Of a stretch of 38,159 bases of DNA, positions 22,660-30,487 are shown piece by piece (the stretch's first letter is position 1; each line of letters opens with the position of its first letter). Below the pieces are notes generated by a model that had not been told where the DNA came from, did not search any database, and saw only the letters and a program-made list of their open reading frames with translations. This DNA is from a virus: positions 1 to 38,159 of IMG/VR virus record IMGVR_UViG_3300033149_001184. One strand, given 5' to 3'. A program made the position numbers and the translations under genes.

Positions 22660-22914
22660 CTACTCAGTGGCCGGTTCCCTTGACCGGCCATCCTTCCGCC
22701 CTTCAGGCAGCAACCACGCAAGGTTGTCGATGCTCGCCCACTTGGCGAACTTCGGTCTGGACTTCCACTCCCCAGAAGCCACGATCCGGATGGCCTCTTC
22801 GCCGCTGATACCAAACCACTTCTGCGCCAGCTTACTTATCAGTGCTCGCAGTTCATCATCGGTAAATTCGCGCACGTAATTACTCACGGCCTCTTTTTTC
22901 TCCTTGTGGCTCAC
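22660..22914 (-). CDS. Small acidic/basic helical protein, 84 aa (GTG start)
   Basis: Helical N-terminal 50 residues (KKEAVSNYVREFTDDELRALISKLAQKWFG, SGEEAIRIVASG) suggest a small DNA- or protein-binding bundle. The start is GTG at 22914, overlapping the previous gene. The function is unknown. Confidence 0.6.
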   Translation of the reverse strand: MSHKEKKEAVSNYVREFTDDELRALISKLAQKWFGISGEEAIRIVASGEWKSRPKFAKWASIDNLAWLLPEGRKDGRSREPATE

Positions 22915-23068
22915 CCCATATCACTCCACTACCTTTGCATGATCGGCATTCTTCTGTCGGGCAGTCTGGATGTTCAGGCATATCCCAACCAAGGATGTAA
23001 AATCCCTTCACTACCAAACCCGTGCCTCTACACACAGGGCATAAAAACGGTCTCGGTTCATGTTTCAT
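22880..23068 (-). CDS. Zinc-binding protein with DnaJ-like CxxCxGxG motifs, 62 aa
   Basis: CPVCRGTGL and CRSCKGSGV give a two-motif zinc centre. I prefer ATG 23068 because the 27 bp before it (ATAGAAGGGAGGTGGTTACCGG core) nearly repeat the leader of the 23368-23502 gene. An upstream ATG at 23101 is also open. One of about a dozen small CxxC proteins in this genome. Confidence 0.6.
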   Translation of the reverse strand: MKHEPRPFLCPVCRGTGLVVKGFYILGWDMPEHPDCPTEECRSCKGSGVIWGEPQGEKRGRE

Positions 23069-23090
23069 TGCGCCGGTAACCACCTCCCTT

Positions 23091-23375
23091 CTATGATTCA
23101 TCTGCTTTACGCTTGCCCTCATACCTCTCTATCTCTGTCAGTATGTATTCCGCCATTGCCCGCGCACGCTTGTACGAGAACAGCACATCCCCCGTGCGCG
23201 ACTCCCCGCATCTGAATATCTCCCATGCTGCCTTCAGGCGGTCCCATAGCGTCCAGCGCTGCGGCCTGGATACATAGCTGATCGTCACTTCCCAGCTTTC
23301 AAACTTGGGATCCTCGGCATCCACCTGCACCCTCAGCGCTTCTCCCGTGCATCCGCACTCGTAATACCTAGCCAC
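23091..23375 (-). CDS. Hypothetical protein, 94 aa (GTG start)
   Basis: Starts with a short Cys pair (YYECGCTG), then strands (ESWEVTISYVSRPQRW) and a helical C-terminus (RARAMAEYILTEIERYEGKRK). No family. The GTG start lies in GTGGCTAG, an 8-bp overlap with the preceding gene's stop, a junction style used repeatedly here. Confidence 0.6.
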   Translation of the reverse strand: MARYYECGCTGEALRVQVDAEDPKFESWEVTISYVSRPQRWTLWDRLKAAWEIFRCGESRTGDVLFSYKRARAMAEYILTEIERYEGKRKADES

Positions 23376-23502
23376 GGTTCACCCCCACAGCATTAATAAT
23401 ATCTTCTATGCCTAGCCATTCTTCAAAGTCACCTAGATAGCTTCCGTTCACAAAGTAAGCATAAGAGCCTTCATGGTATATTATCTTTACACTAAGTCGC
23501 AT
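23368..23502 (-). CDS. Small protein, 44 aa
   Basis: Reads MRLSVKIIYHEGSYAYFVNGSYLGDFEEW and so on: strand, turn, strand, helix, a plausible small fold. Its leader repeats the one before the 22880-23068 gene, supporting both as real. No family. Confidence 0.55.
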   Translation of the reverse strand: MRLSVKIIYHEGSYAYFVNGSYLGDFEEWLGIEDIINAVGVNRG

Positions 23503-23521
23503 AACCGGTAACCACTCCCTT

Positions 23522-24535
23522 CTATGATACCTTTTCCATCACGTAGAGAATAACACAGTTGCACAGCGGGTGAGCGGGCGGGACGTAGGTGTTCTCTATC
23601 GTTTTCGTGCCGCCGGGGAACGTCTCCTCAAGGCCGACTTGAGCGCCGTGAAGCCCCGCACAGAATGCGCATGTCCTATCCATAGTTGCATCCCAAATCT
23701 TCCGTATCCGGTAGCCCTCGAATATCCCCGCTGCTTGGCCTTGTCTCACCGCATCGAACTGGCCGAAGTTATAGGCATAAGCCTGCTCAGTCCTGGCGAT
23801 GCGTAGTGCTCGGCGGCGATGCAAGCGGCTCCAATAATTCCCGGCTTGGTGCTCGACTTGAGCCCGTGACATTGTCGGGTCTGCAAGCCAGCCCGCTCTT
23901 GCGCGGGCGAACGCCTTGGCTTCGTTATGCGTCAGCCCGATCACTCCCCGGATAGACCGCGCCAGCTCTTCCGCTGATAGCGGCTGCTCGGCAATGTAAT
24001 GCTTGAGGATAGTCGATAGCGCTTGACGTTGTGTCTGAGTCAGCCGAACGGCCAGCTCCGCTCCGCGCTCTTCCATCCACCGCCGAGCGAACTCTGTCTG
24101 AAACAGTTCTACACCGGAGTCGCCGATCATGGAGCCCGGCCCCGCTGCCACGCGCCCGCCCTTCGCCCAAGCATTCGCCCATTGAGGCTTGAGAGTATCG
24201 TTGACGAATGCTGCGTAGTCACGGGTGACGCGGTTCATGAAGCGCTCGATAGTCGGGTAGGCAACCTCCCCATCGCGCACGGCATTGGCGAGCTCCTGAT
24301 ATTTGATAGCTCCCCGCTCAGCGTTCCAGGTCGAGTAGAGCACGCGCATGATCTTGGTCTGGTTCTCCCGGAGGTAGGTTTGTAGCACGGCATTGATGTC
24401 GCGGGTGTTGAACGGGATCGGCTTGAGGTAGAACGGATACTCCGGCGGGAAACCTGGCCCTGGTACCCATTCTCCGCCCGCTCCCGGACGTATCGGGAGA
24501 CTGGAGGGGACGCCGCTGCCGTAAACATCAGTCAT
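23522..24535 (-). CDS. Phage Mu F / SPP1 gp7-like head morphogenesis protein, 337 aa
   Basis: The C-terminal 120 residues carry the Mu-F pattern: RIARTEQAYAYNFGQFDA, IWDATMDRTCAFCAGLHG and VPPAHPLCNCVI, with a probable Cys-based metal site. A helical central part (LTQTQRQALSTILKHYIAEQPLSAEELARSIRG) is typical. These minor capsid proteins bind the portal and may take part in DNA ejection. It overlaps the preceding gene by 8 bp (ATGACTGA). Confidence 0.85.
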   Translation of the reverse strand: MTDVYGSGVPSSLPIRPGAGGEWVPGPGFPPEYPFYLKPIPFNTRDINAVLQTYLRENQTKIMRVLYSTWNAERGAIKYQELANAVRDGEVAYPTIERFMNRVTRDYAAFVNDTLKPQWANAWAKGGRVAAGPGSMIGDSGVELFQTEFARRWMEERGAELAVRLTQTQRQALSTILKHYIAEQPLSAEELARSIRGVIGLTHNEAKAFARARAGWLADPTMSRAQVEHQAGNYWSRLHRRRALRIARTEQAYAYNFGQFDAVRQGQAAGIFEGYRIRKIWDATMDRTCAFCAGLHGAQVGLEETFPGGTKTIENTYVPPAHPLCNCVILYVMEKVS

Positions 24536-24698
24536 GCTTTTCTTTCAGGGTTTTGATAATGGCGGCTACTTCTCTGCTGGAAATCTTTCCTTCGCAAGCG
24601 GCTGCGAACATCGTCTTGGTGACAACTCTTCCGCTGGGCAAGGTGAACTTCCGAGGCTTCTCGAATATCTCATATGCTAGACGCTCGTTCTCTGTCAT
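24528..24698 (-). CDS. Small protein after the portal, 56 aa
   Basis: Reads MTENERLAYEIFEKPRKFTLPSGRVVTKTMFAAACEG and so on. GAGGAGTAACAG sits right after the portal stop and before ATG 24698. No family; possibly a small head accessory or regulator. Confidence 0.55.
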   Translation of the reverse strand: MTENERLAYEIFEKPRKFTLPSGRVVTKTMFAAACEGKISSREVAAIIKTLKEKHD

Positions 24699-24702
24699 CC
24701 TG

Positions 24703-25959
24703 TTACTCCTCAGTTTCCGGTGCAAGGCCAAGCAGCGGCTGCCGCGTAGAGGCCGCGATAAGCTGATCGGAAATAGGCCCGGCTGCGTTCTCCTCAAACG
24801 GTGGCAGTCCAACGCCAGCGCGGAACTCGTTGATGCTCACGCCGCCCAACTCCAGGGCCTTGAGATAGCGTTCCCATAGAGCATTTTCGTCTTCCTGTAG
24901 CTCCTCGATCTCACTGATATCGTAGGCCAGCTCAATTCCCTCACCGTATTTCGGGGTCAACCAGTTGTTCAACTCCGCGGTGAACATATTCAGGATCGGT
25001 AGGATCGTCTGCCGCCACATGCTCCGGAGCGCCACCTGGTAGTTCTCGAACTTCCCTTGCCTACCGACAACCTCCGGCGGGACGCCTAACACCATGCAAA
25101 TTGCATCCGCATGCCAGCTCATGCTCTTGAGGAAGTCCACCTCAGACGGCGTGGCCGATAGCCGAGTGTACTTCATTTCGCCAGCGCCGCCGGTGACTAT
25201 CGTTTTCCCCGCCGACTCAGGCCCGGACAATTCCTCGACTCGGCTCCGCAGCATATCTAGCTGCGCTTGCGTCACAGCTCCTTGACTGTGGAGAATCCCC
25301 CCGGCGTAGAGTCCATTGTTGAGCATGTTCGCGTTGTGCGCCACGGCGGCCTTGTAGGCGTCGGCGTGCTTGGCCGCAGCGGAGAACATTGCCTGCCCCT
25401 CTATCGTGCCCCGCAGGCTTGTCCTTGGGATATGCAGGATTTCTTCCGGCTTGAGGTGGAGCGCATCCCTCGTGTTGGACGTGGGGCGGTAGACGTATTC
25501 CTGGATTTCACGGCGGCGCCTGTCGAGCTTGATCTTTACCAGGTCCGGGCGCAGCAACCATAGCTCCTTTTTCTCGCCAGCCTCGACGATCTGAATGAAC
25601 ACGTTGCCGCTGAATATGTAATGCCCCATCATCTCAGCTCGGAAGGCAGCGCCGCCCTGCTGAGGATTCGGGCGGTTGAGCAGCTCCAGCATCGGGTGTT
25701 TGCGCTGTGTTTCACCCTCGGCGTCTACCACGGCCCACGGCGGCTTGGCGAAATTCATCATGAGCTTGTCCGCGCAGGCCGAGACGACACTGACCCCGTG
25801 GTAGAACTCCAGAACCCACTTGGTGAACTTGCCCTCAGTCCAAGCGATATCTTCGCCGCCGATCACGACGTAATACGGAGTGCTACCAACCTGAGCGAAC
25901 TGCAGCTCTTTCTCCAGGCTCTGTTTCATCACCTTGAATAAGTTCCTTACAACTCCCAT
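24703..25959 (-). CDS. Portal protein (HK97 family), 418 aa
   Basis: Typical HK97-portal segments: WVLEFYHGVSVVSACADKLMMNFAKPPW, NRPNPQQGGAAFRAEMMGHYIFSGNVFIQ (about 93-121), LHLKPEEILHIPRTSLRG, MKYTRLSATPSEVDFLKSMSWHADAICMVLGVPPEVVG (about 255-292) and LNMFTAELNNWLTPKYG. It forms the dodecameric DNA gate and docks terminase. It follows TerL closely with GGAGGCGGAAGG as ribosome site. Confidence 0.92.
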   Translation of the reverse strand: MGVVRNLFKVMKQSLEKELQFAQVGSTPYYVVIGGEDIAWTEGKFTKWVLEFYHGVSVVSACADKLMMNFAKPPWAVVDAEGETQRKHPMLELLNRPNPQQGGAAFRAEMMGHYIFSGNVFIQIVEAGEKKELWLLRPDLVKIKLDRRRREIQEYVYRPTSNTRDALHLKPEEILHIPRTSLRGTIEGQAMFSAAAKHADAYKAAVAHNANMLNNGLYAGGILHSQGAVTQAQLDMLRSRVEELSGPESAGKTIVTGGAGEMKYTRLSATPSEVDFLKSMSWHADAICMVLGVPPEVVGRQGKFENYQVALRSMWRQTILPILNMFTAELNNWLTPKYGEGIELAYDISEIEELQEDENALWERYLKALELGGVSINEFRAGVGLPPFEENAAGPISDQLIAASTRQPLLGLAPETEE

Positions 25960-25970
25960 CCTTCCGCCTC

Positions 25971-27311
25971 CTATGCCACGAGCAGGCCGCCGTCCGCATC
26001 ATCTTTAAGTGCCGTTATCGCCCAAACCAGCGCGTCCAGCCTGTCCGGTGACTCTTCGCCTTGAACCCATGTCGTTAATTGTAACTCTAATTCGCGGAAA
26101 ACGCCAACGTGATGCACTCGGCCCAACTCATACAGAGACGAAATAGGCTCCGCCCGTGTGAGCTTTCCCCTCGAAGCCCTGACCGCCGTATAAGGAACAT
26201 TGGGGTCTATCGTTCGCAAGTTGCTCTCCACGAGGTCACCGCCATTGTTCACCTCGCCGATGATTCGATCCCCGTATCTGCGGTCCAGCGTTCCTATGGC
26301 GATGCGGGCCCACTTCTCCGGCATGGCTCGCAAGCTATTATCCTCAAGCACATAAAAGTGTGGCGGCCCCTGATAGCCCTCATCAAATTCCGTGCCGTAT
26401 TTATCACGCGGCGGCGGGCCTACTCCCACGGTAACGATCCCCGTTTCGTTGCTGTCCGGTCCGTAGGTGACCGCTGGATCGATAGCGGTGACGATCCGCG
26501 AACATGCCGGAGCCCGCTGCGTCCTGTAAGGATCGATCATGGTATCGCGATCCCACAGGGCCCCCTCGACCTTCTCCAATAGTAAGCCGAGAATCTCTTG
26601 GTCTCCCAGCCGCGTGCCTTCATAGGAGCTGATGATCTCTTCGTAAAACGCCGGGGCCAGGTTCGCCCTGTTGTCGTAGGTCGTGCCGCTTTGCACCGCG
26701 CACCATTCGTTGTCTAGCAGATCACGTAGAACCTGGATCGGCTGTGGAGTAGTCGTGATGATAGCCCAAGGATTCGAGCCAAGCCGGAGCCCGAATTTAG
26801 CCATATCCCATGCTTCGGGATATCCCCAAGAGGCCAGTTCATCCGCCCAAATCAGATCGTGCTGCGGGCCTCGTAACCGGTTGGGTTTCTCAGCGGTATA
26901 AGCTGTAGCCTCTGCTTTGTAGGATGGGTAATTCGGGTTTGTCCATACAAGTTTCGGGCGGGGAGATTTGATATATTCCGGCTCGTTCCACGGCGGGCAG
27001 ACAGACCGTAGACCTGACTCGCCTTCGATCATCACACCGCGGGCGTCAGCGGCTGTCGCTCCGATCAACCCGACACGCTTTGCTCTACCTGCCTCTATCT
27101 CTCGGCGGACTGTTTCGGCTCCCGCTCTCGTCTTCCCGAATCCACGGCCTGTCATCACAAGCCAATAGCGACACTCGCCAGGTAGAGGTGCTATCTGTTC
27201 AGGTCTTGCAACGATATCCCAACAGTAGAGCAGGGCGGCTTTTTCTTCCGTGCTGAGCTCCGGCCTTTTATCAGGTGGCAGACGGCCATAGCGTTCAAGC
27301 AGACTCTCCAT
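25971..27311 (-). CDS. terL: Terminase large subunit, 446 aa
   Basis: Walker A GRGFGKT (residues 55-61), Walker B LIWADE (153-158) and coupling motif ITTTP (185-189) define the packaging ATPase. The nuclease half has acidic residues in TAIDPA (Asp278), GEVNNGGD (Glu353, Asp359) and SPDRLDALVWA (Asp426). It pumps DNA through the portal and cuts it. Length is normal for the family. The start overlaps the small-subunit gene by 17 bp. Whether it uses cos or pac cutting cannot be told from sequence alone. Confidence 0.93.
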   Translation of the reverse strand: MESLLERYGRLPPDKRPELSTEEKAALLYCWDIVARPEQIAPLPGECRYWLVMTGRGFGKTRAGAETVRREIEAGRAKRVGLIGATAADARGVMIEGESGLRSVCPPWNEPEYIKSPRPKLVWTNPNYPSYKAEATAYTAEKPNRLRGPQHDLIWADELASWGYPEAWDMAKFGLRLGSNPWAIITTTPQPIQVLRDLLDNEWCAVQSGTTYDNRANLAPAFYEEIISSYEGTRLGDQEILGLLLEKVEGALWDRDTMIDPYRTQRAPACSRIVTAIDPAVTYGPDSNETGIVTVGVGPPPRDKYGTEFDEGYQGPPHFYVLEDNSLRAMPEKWARIAIGTLDRRYGDRIIGEVNNGGDLVESNLRTIDPNVPYTAVRASRGKLTRAEPISSLYELGRVHHVGVFRELELQLTTWVQGEESPDRLDALVWAITALKDDADGGLLVA

Positions 27312-27762
27312 CTTTGTTCTTCACTCCGAGGCGCTCTTCTATCTCCGCCACCTTCTGCTCAAACTCCTTCGCCAAGTCCTCAGTCACTCTCTCCTGCGTG
27401 TCTTCGCCTTCCGGTCTATACTCGACTCTACCCCACCGCCGAGGGAAGCGACGCTCTAGCCACCACGCCCGCGCTTGCCAGCTCGCTTGTCCTGCTTGCG
27501 CTATCTGCCCGACGGCTACTACCTCAGCTTCACCGCTGGCTTTTTCTACCGCGTCTGAAAATTCTCTGTAAATTCCTTTCGGGTCGCGCTTCTCGTTCCC
27601 CGGCGCTCCGCGTTTAAGCCAGTCATAGAGTGTTGATTTGGTAATCCCCGCTGCCGCCGCCGCCGCTTCCAGGTAGTTTCCTGCCCGAATGAACGCGATG
27701 ATCTTCTCCTGCACAGCTGGCTCGAGCTTCGTTGGTCTGCCCCGTGATTTTTTCTTTGTCAT
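27295..27762 (-). CDS. terS: Terminase small subunit, 155 aa
   Basis: Residues 8-55 form an HTH (RGRPTKLEPAVQEKIIAFIRAGNYLEAAAAAAGITKSTLYDWLKRG) typical of DNA-recognising small terminases. A helical middle (FSDAVEKASGEAEVVAVGQIAQAG, WWLERRFPRRWGR) and an acidic coiled-coil end follow. It sits just before terL. ATGA overlap with the preceding gene. Confidence 0.88.
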   Translation of the reverse strand: MTKKKSRGRPTKLEPAVQEKIIAFIRAGNYLEAAAAAAGITKSTLYDWLKRGAPGNEKRDPKGIYREFSDAVEKASGEAEVVAVGQIAQAGQASWQARAWWLERRFPRRWGRVEYRPEGEDTQERVTEDLAKEFEQKVAEIEERLGVKNKDGESA

Positions 27763-28013
27763 TCCACTCCCTCGACATACACGCGGATTCTGCCGTTCAG
27801 CGCCATGCGTAAAATCCCCTTCATTTCGAGCACGACGTTCGCGATGTGCTTCTCGCCGTCATAGATCGGTACCAGATAGATGTTCTCGTTGACCTCCACG
27901 GACGCCTTCATCTTGCTGCGGTTGATCTGTGTGAGGATTTGATGCGTCTCCGGGCCGCTTGCGCCGCGCAGGAACCTCACGAGCTTCGGGTCCGGCTTGC
28001 CTGGCAGAATCAT
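27759..28013 (-). CDS. Hypothetical protein before terminase, 84 aa
   Basis: Strand-rich middle (ASVEVNENIYLVPIYDGEKHIANVVLEMKG) and a basic end. No family. It is the first gene behind the promoter-terminator leader at 28.02-28.12 kb, so its expression reports directly on that switch. GGAGG of the ribosome site begins one base after the T-tract. Confidence 0.6.
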   Translation of the reverse strand: MILPGKPDPKLVRFLRGASGPETHQILTQINRSKMKASVEVNENIYLVPIYDGEKHIANVVLEMKGILRMALNGRIRVYVEGVE

Positions 28014-28023
28014 ATCGCCTCCG

Positions 28024-28065
28024 TAAAAACGGCGCGGCCAGCTGCCCTTGTTAGCCAGCCGCGCC
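28024..28065 (-). terminator. Intrinsic terminator in the terminase leader
   Basis: On the minus strand a 13-bp stem (GGCGCGGCTGGCT with AGCTGGCCGCGCC, two G-U pairs), a 9-nt loop, then GTTTTTA. It ends the messages of the lysis-region genes, but it also lies between the promoter at 28.09-28.12 kb and the first terminase-operon gene. Read-through would need antitermination or leakage. Confidence 0.8.
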
Positions 28066-28091
28066 TCGTTGAGGAAAACGATGATACACTC

Positions 28092-28120
28092 ATTATACTA
28101 CGCGGACCGGGTTAACACAA
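28092..28120 (-). promoter_or_regulatory. Promoter upstream of the terminase leader
   Basis: TTGTGT (28120-28115), a 17-bp spacer and TATAAT (28097-28092). The -10 box is perfect and the -35 weak, suggesting an activated promoter. It overlaps the stop codon of the upstream hydrolase gene. The start site would be about 28085, some 20 nt before the terminator hairpin. Confidence 0.6.
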
Positions 28121-28892
28121 TTCGCCAGCCTAGATCATGCCCGCGTTGTGATCTTACCCAGTCATCAATGTCATCCGGCGTGCGGGTCAACGGCGGGCCT
28201 CCGAAATGATATTTGATAAATTTTCCGTCTTTGTCAAACGCGCTTCCCATATTATTCCGCGGATATGCTCCTTTTTCATACACCCACGCTACGAATTGAG
28301 AGCAAACCAATGATTTCAGGAAGTCCAGCCGAGAGAGAATCGGCAGCCGCCACGGCTTCTCCCAAATGCCGAATAGCTTGTAGGCCCCGTAGCGAATCCA
28401 GTTCAACCCCTTACCGATCAGGCCGTCGATAAAAAACAACGGTAGCTTGAGCAAGCCATAGTGCTTTTCGGGGAGTGATTCAGCAGCAGCAAGAATCGCA
28501 GCGCACTCTCTGTCTATCAAATTAATGTTCCGCGCTACCCAATACCTGGACTGGCCATAGTCCGCCAGCGTCCCCATCCTCACCCGTGGATAGGTCTGCT
28601 CGATCAGAACCACGTTACTCGGAGACTTCCCCGGCGGGATTACGTGATGCACCATCGCCACGTGACTGGCCTCAGTGCGGGGCTCGCCCTTGACCCTGGT
28701 TGCCCAGCGTATCGCCCTACCGATCCAGCCCTCACGGATGCGGCTTGTCAGGACAACGTCTGCGGGTTTCAAGCTGTTGAAGTCCCCGCCAACTGGACCC
28801 GGCGGTTGCAGTACTCCATTTATTACCGTATCAATTCCAATTATTGCCTTACCAACTTCAACTATTCGCCTGAAAGATGATCCCTTCCCCAT
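28098..28892 (-). CDS. Permuted NlpC/P60-like (YiiX-type) hydrolase, 264 aa
   Basis: DVVLTSR (about 45-51), a His in EASHVAMV (about 73-80) and a later Cys in LVCSQFVAWVYEKG (about 195-208) fit the permuted papain-like fold of YiiX/YebB-type proteins, in which His precedes Cys. Such enzymes cut peptide or amide bonds, including in peptidoglycan. It is the last gene of the probable lysis segment, so an endolysin or virion-associated role is possible. It overlaps the upstream gene by about 31 bp and starts after AGGAGGCAGGAAA. Confidence 0.65.
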   Translation of the reverse strand: MGKGSSFRRIVEVGKAIIGIDTVINGVLQPPGPVGGDFNSLKPADVVLTSRIREGWIGRAIRWATRVKGEPRTEASHVAMVHHVIPPGKSPSNVVLIEQTYPRVRMGTLADYGQSRYWVARNINLIDRECAAILAAAESLPEKHYGLLKLPLFFIDGLIGKGLNWIRYGAYKLFGIWEKPWRLPILSRLDFLKSLVCSQFVAWVYEKGAYPRNNMGSAFDKDGKFIKYHFGGPPLTRTPDDIDDWVRSQRGHDLGWRIVLTRSA

Positions 28893-29176
28893 TTTCCTGC
28901 CTCCTTGATTCGCTCCAGTTCTTTCCTTGCAACCATTATAGCATCCTCCTTGTTCTCGGCCAGCACTACGATATCCAGATAGATCGGCCCCTTATCGTAT
29001 TTGCTGCGCACCGGATAGAAAAAGTAATCCCCGACATCCTCATGATGGACTGCCGCATCGCTCCAGGGTGAGCCGTGCAAGGGATTCCCGTTGATATCCA
29101 GCGCTACCTCGAAGGGACGTTTGCCCTTTTCCTTCGCCCGGCTGAGCTGTCGCCGCATCCGCCTCGTGTTACTCAC
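28862..29176 (-). CDS. Hypothetical protein, 104 aa (GTG start preferred)
   Basis: Contains PFEVALDINGNPLHGSPWSDAA and YLDIVVLAENKEDAIMVARKELERI, an alpha/beta pattern of unknown family. GTG at 29176 gives GTGAGTAA, the same 8-bp start-stop overlap used at other junctions, with GGGAG upstream. An ATG at 29212 is also open but lacks a site. Confidence 0.55.
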   Translation of the reverse strand: MSNTRRMRRQLSRAKEKGKRPFEVALDINGNPLHGSPWSDAAVHHEDVGDYFFYPVRSKYDKGPIYLDIVVLAENKEDAIMVARKELERIKEAGKWGRDHLSGE

Positions 29177-29660
29177 GTTCCCACTCCCACTCGTATTGGT
29201 CAAGAGCTTCATCCACTACCATTTGAGCCATAGACTCCACCGGAAAAGCGGGGTCCAATATAAGTTCCCAGCCAAAAAAGGCGTCTACACACCAAGGAAC
29301 CTCTTTGCCATCAATTATTTTGGTATGCTCCGGGCAAATAGAGCGGATCATCGCTTCTGATGGGGCCTCAAAGGTAATTACGCCTTCGGCGGCTTTGAGC
29401 CAATGAAGTAATATGAGTAGCTTGCTGTAGGTATCCCACGATTCGTTTGGTTCTAGCGTGCAGCCGGGGATGATGACTCCGCTGAATCTCTCAGAGTATT
29501 TCTTCGCCTTGGCTTGCTTTTCTCTTCTATCGATTTCGCGGACTCCCCGATCGACATCGCAGGTCGGCCTGCTATTCCACCAAGCTATGAAAATCGCGAC
29601 TATATTAATCACTAAGCTTGCCGCAAGCACGATCCAGGTTATGAGCGTTATCATCTTCAT
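29169..29660 (-). CDS. Membrane-anchored protein, 163 aa
   Basis: N-terminal transmembrane helix (ITLITWIVLAASLVINIVAIFIAWW, residues 4-28), then a charged linker and a soluble domain with WDTYSKLLILLHWLKAAEGVITFEAPSEAMIR. The C-terminus is acidic. No family; a lysis or host-membrane function is possible. ATGA overlap upstream. Confidence 0.6.
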   Translation of the reverse strand: MKMITLITWIVLAASLVINIVAIFIAWWNSRPTCDVDRGVREIDRREKQAKAKKYSERFSGVIIPGCTLEPNESWDTYSKLLILLHWLKAAEGVITFEAPSEAMIRSICPEHTKIIDGKEVPWCVDAFFGWELILDPAFPVESMAQMVVDEALDQYEWEWERE

Positions 29661-29833
29661 TCCGCGTCACCGTCCTTCAGCTCCTTCATGAGCACATCTA
29701 TCCGGCGGTTCATGTCCGCTTGGCGAGCCTCAAATTCATCAAGCTGTTGGTCAAGCTTGTAAGACTCCCACGCCGCAAGTATCGCTATTACAAGAGCTCC
29801 TGCCGCTATGCCTGTTATGACTAGTATCTGCAT
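29657..29833 (-). CDS. Small membrane/coiled-coil protein, 58 aa
   Basis: Residues 2-21 are a transmembrane helix (QILVITGIAAGALVIAILAA). The rest is a coiled coil (DQQLDEFEARQADMNRRIDVLMKEL). GGGGGTGTAAG precedes the ATG. The layout resembles inner-membrane spanin subunits or small holins, but no outer partner is identified. Confidence 0.6.
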   Translation of the reverse strand: MQILVITGIAAGALVIAILAAWESYKLDQQLDEFEARQADMNRRIDVLMKELKDGDAE

Positions 29834-29834
29834 C

Positions 29835-29972
29835 TTACACCCCCAGATTTGCGAGCCTTGACGCCACGAACCAGATAGTCCACAGTGCCGCGATGACTAT
29901 CAGTGCGAAGGCGCAAACGCCGAGCGCCAGCGCCAGGTATTCCCGAATGAATTCGATCCCTCGTTTAAGCAT
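29835..29972 (-). CDS. Small membrane protein, 45 aa (holin candidate)
   Basis: A basic start (MLKRGIEFIREY) is followed by one long hydrophobic helix (LALALGVCAFALIVIAALWTIWFV). Its ATG overlaps the previous stop by 8 bp and GGAGGACAACG is the ribosome site. Proximity to membrane and hydrolase genes makes a holin plausible but unproven. Confidence 0.55.
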   Translation of the reverse strand: MLKRGIEFIREYLALALGVCAFALIVIAALWTIWFVASRLANLGV

Positions 29973-30219
29973 CGTTGTCCTCCGTTAATTTGCGGTACTG
30001 TGCTACCGCTCGTTTGCCAAATCGAAAGCACTCCCACGACTGGCGACCTGTAATATTTTGCAGTAATTCCTCAGCCAAGGCGCGGGTTTTTTCTATTTCT
30101 TCCCATGACAGATTAGACGGGGAGTCTAATGAGGTCGGCATCGGAGATAGAGCGATATTCAATGCTTCTATAGTCTCTTCCAGCCGCGCTATCACGACAC
30201 CAAGTTCTGTCTTACTCAT
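29965..30219 (-). CDS. Helical protein, 84 aa, paralogue group
   Basis: VIARLEETIEALNIALSPMP near the N-terminus resembles the TTEALD segment of the neighbouring 89-aa protein and of the protein at 35.7-36.0 kb. Helical; function unknown. ATGA overlap with the upstream gene. Confidence 0.6.
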   Translation of the reverse strand: MSKTELGVVIARLEETIEALNIALSPMPTSLDSPSNLSWEEIEKTRALAEELLQNITGRQSWECFRFGKRAVAQYRKLTEDNDA

Positions 30220-30485
30220 TCGTCTGTCTCCTTCGCAGCCTTGTATTCCTTCATTAGCGCTTGGGCTTTATCCTGGATACCTTCGATTTCGCGAGCTTCC
30301 TCGTCATCTGTGTAGCAATTCAACAGGCTCGGCACCATATCCAACACGCGGTCCAGCGCCTCCGTTGTCTGCTCCAACATCGCCATCGCTGCCGCAAGAG
30401 AGACAGCTGACTCCCGGGGCTGGAACGTGAACTTCATGGATTTGACTTCGCCAAATCTCGGCGGTAAAGTAAAGCTATATTTCAT
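30216..30485 (-). CDS. Helical protein, 89 aa, TTEALD paralogue
   Basis: AAMAMLEQTTEALDRVLDMV and IQDKAQALMKEYK align with the 35743-36009 protein (AMEKLERTTEALDQAL, EKAKAVLQKYK). ATG 30485 follows GGGAGGTTGATA; the upstream extension is rejected because it overlaps the zinc-ribbon gene. Function unknown. Confidence 0.6.
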   Translation of the reverse strand: MKYSFTLPPRFGEVKSMKFTFQPRESAVSLAAAMAMLEQTTEALDRVLDMVPSLLNCYTDDEEAREIEGIQDKAQALMKEYKAAKETDE

Positions 30486-30487
30486 TA

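Noticed and set aside
22617-22814. Long N-terminal extension of the coiled-coil gene at 22092
   Set aside because: It overlaps the preceding gene in another frame; ATG 22616 has AAAGGAGACGTGAA just upstream.
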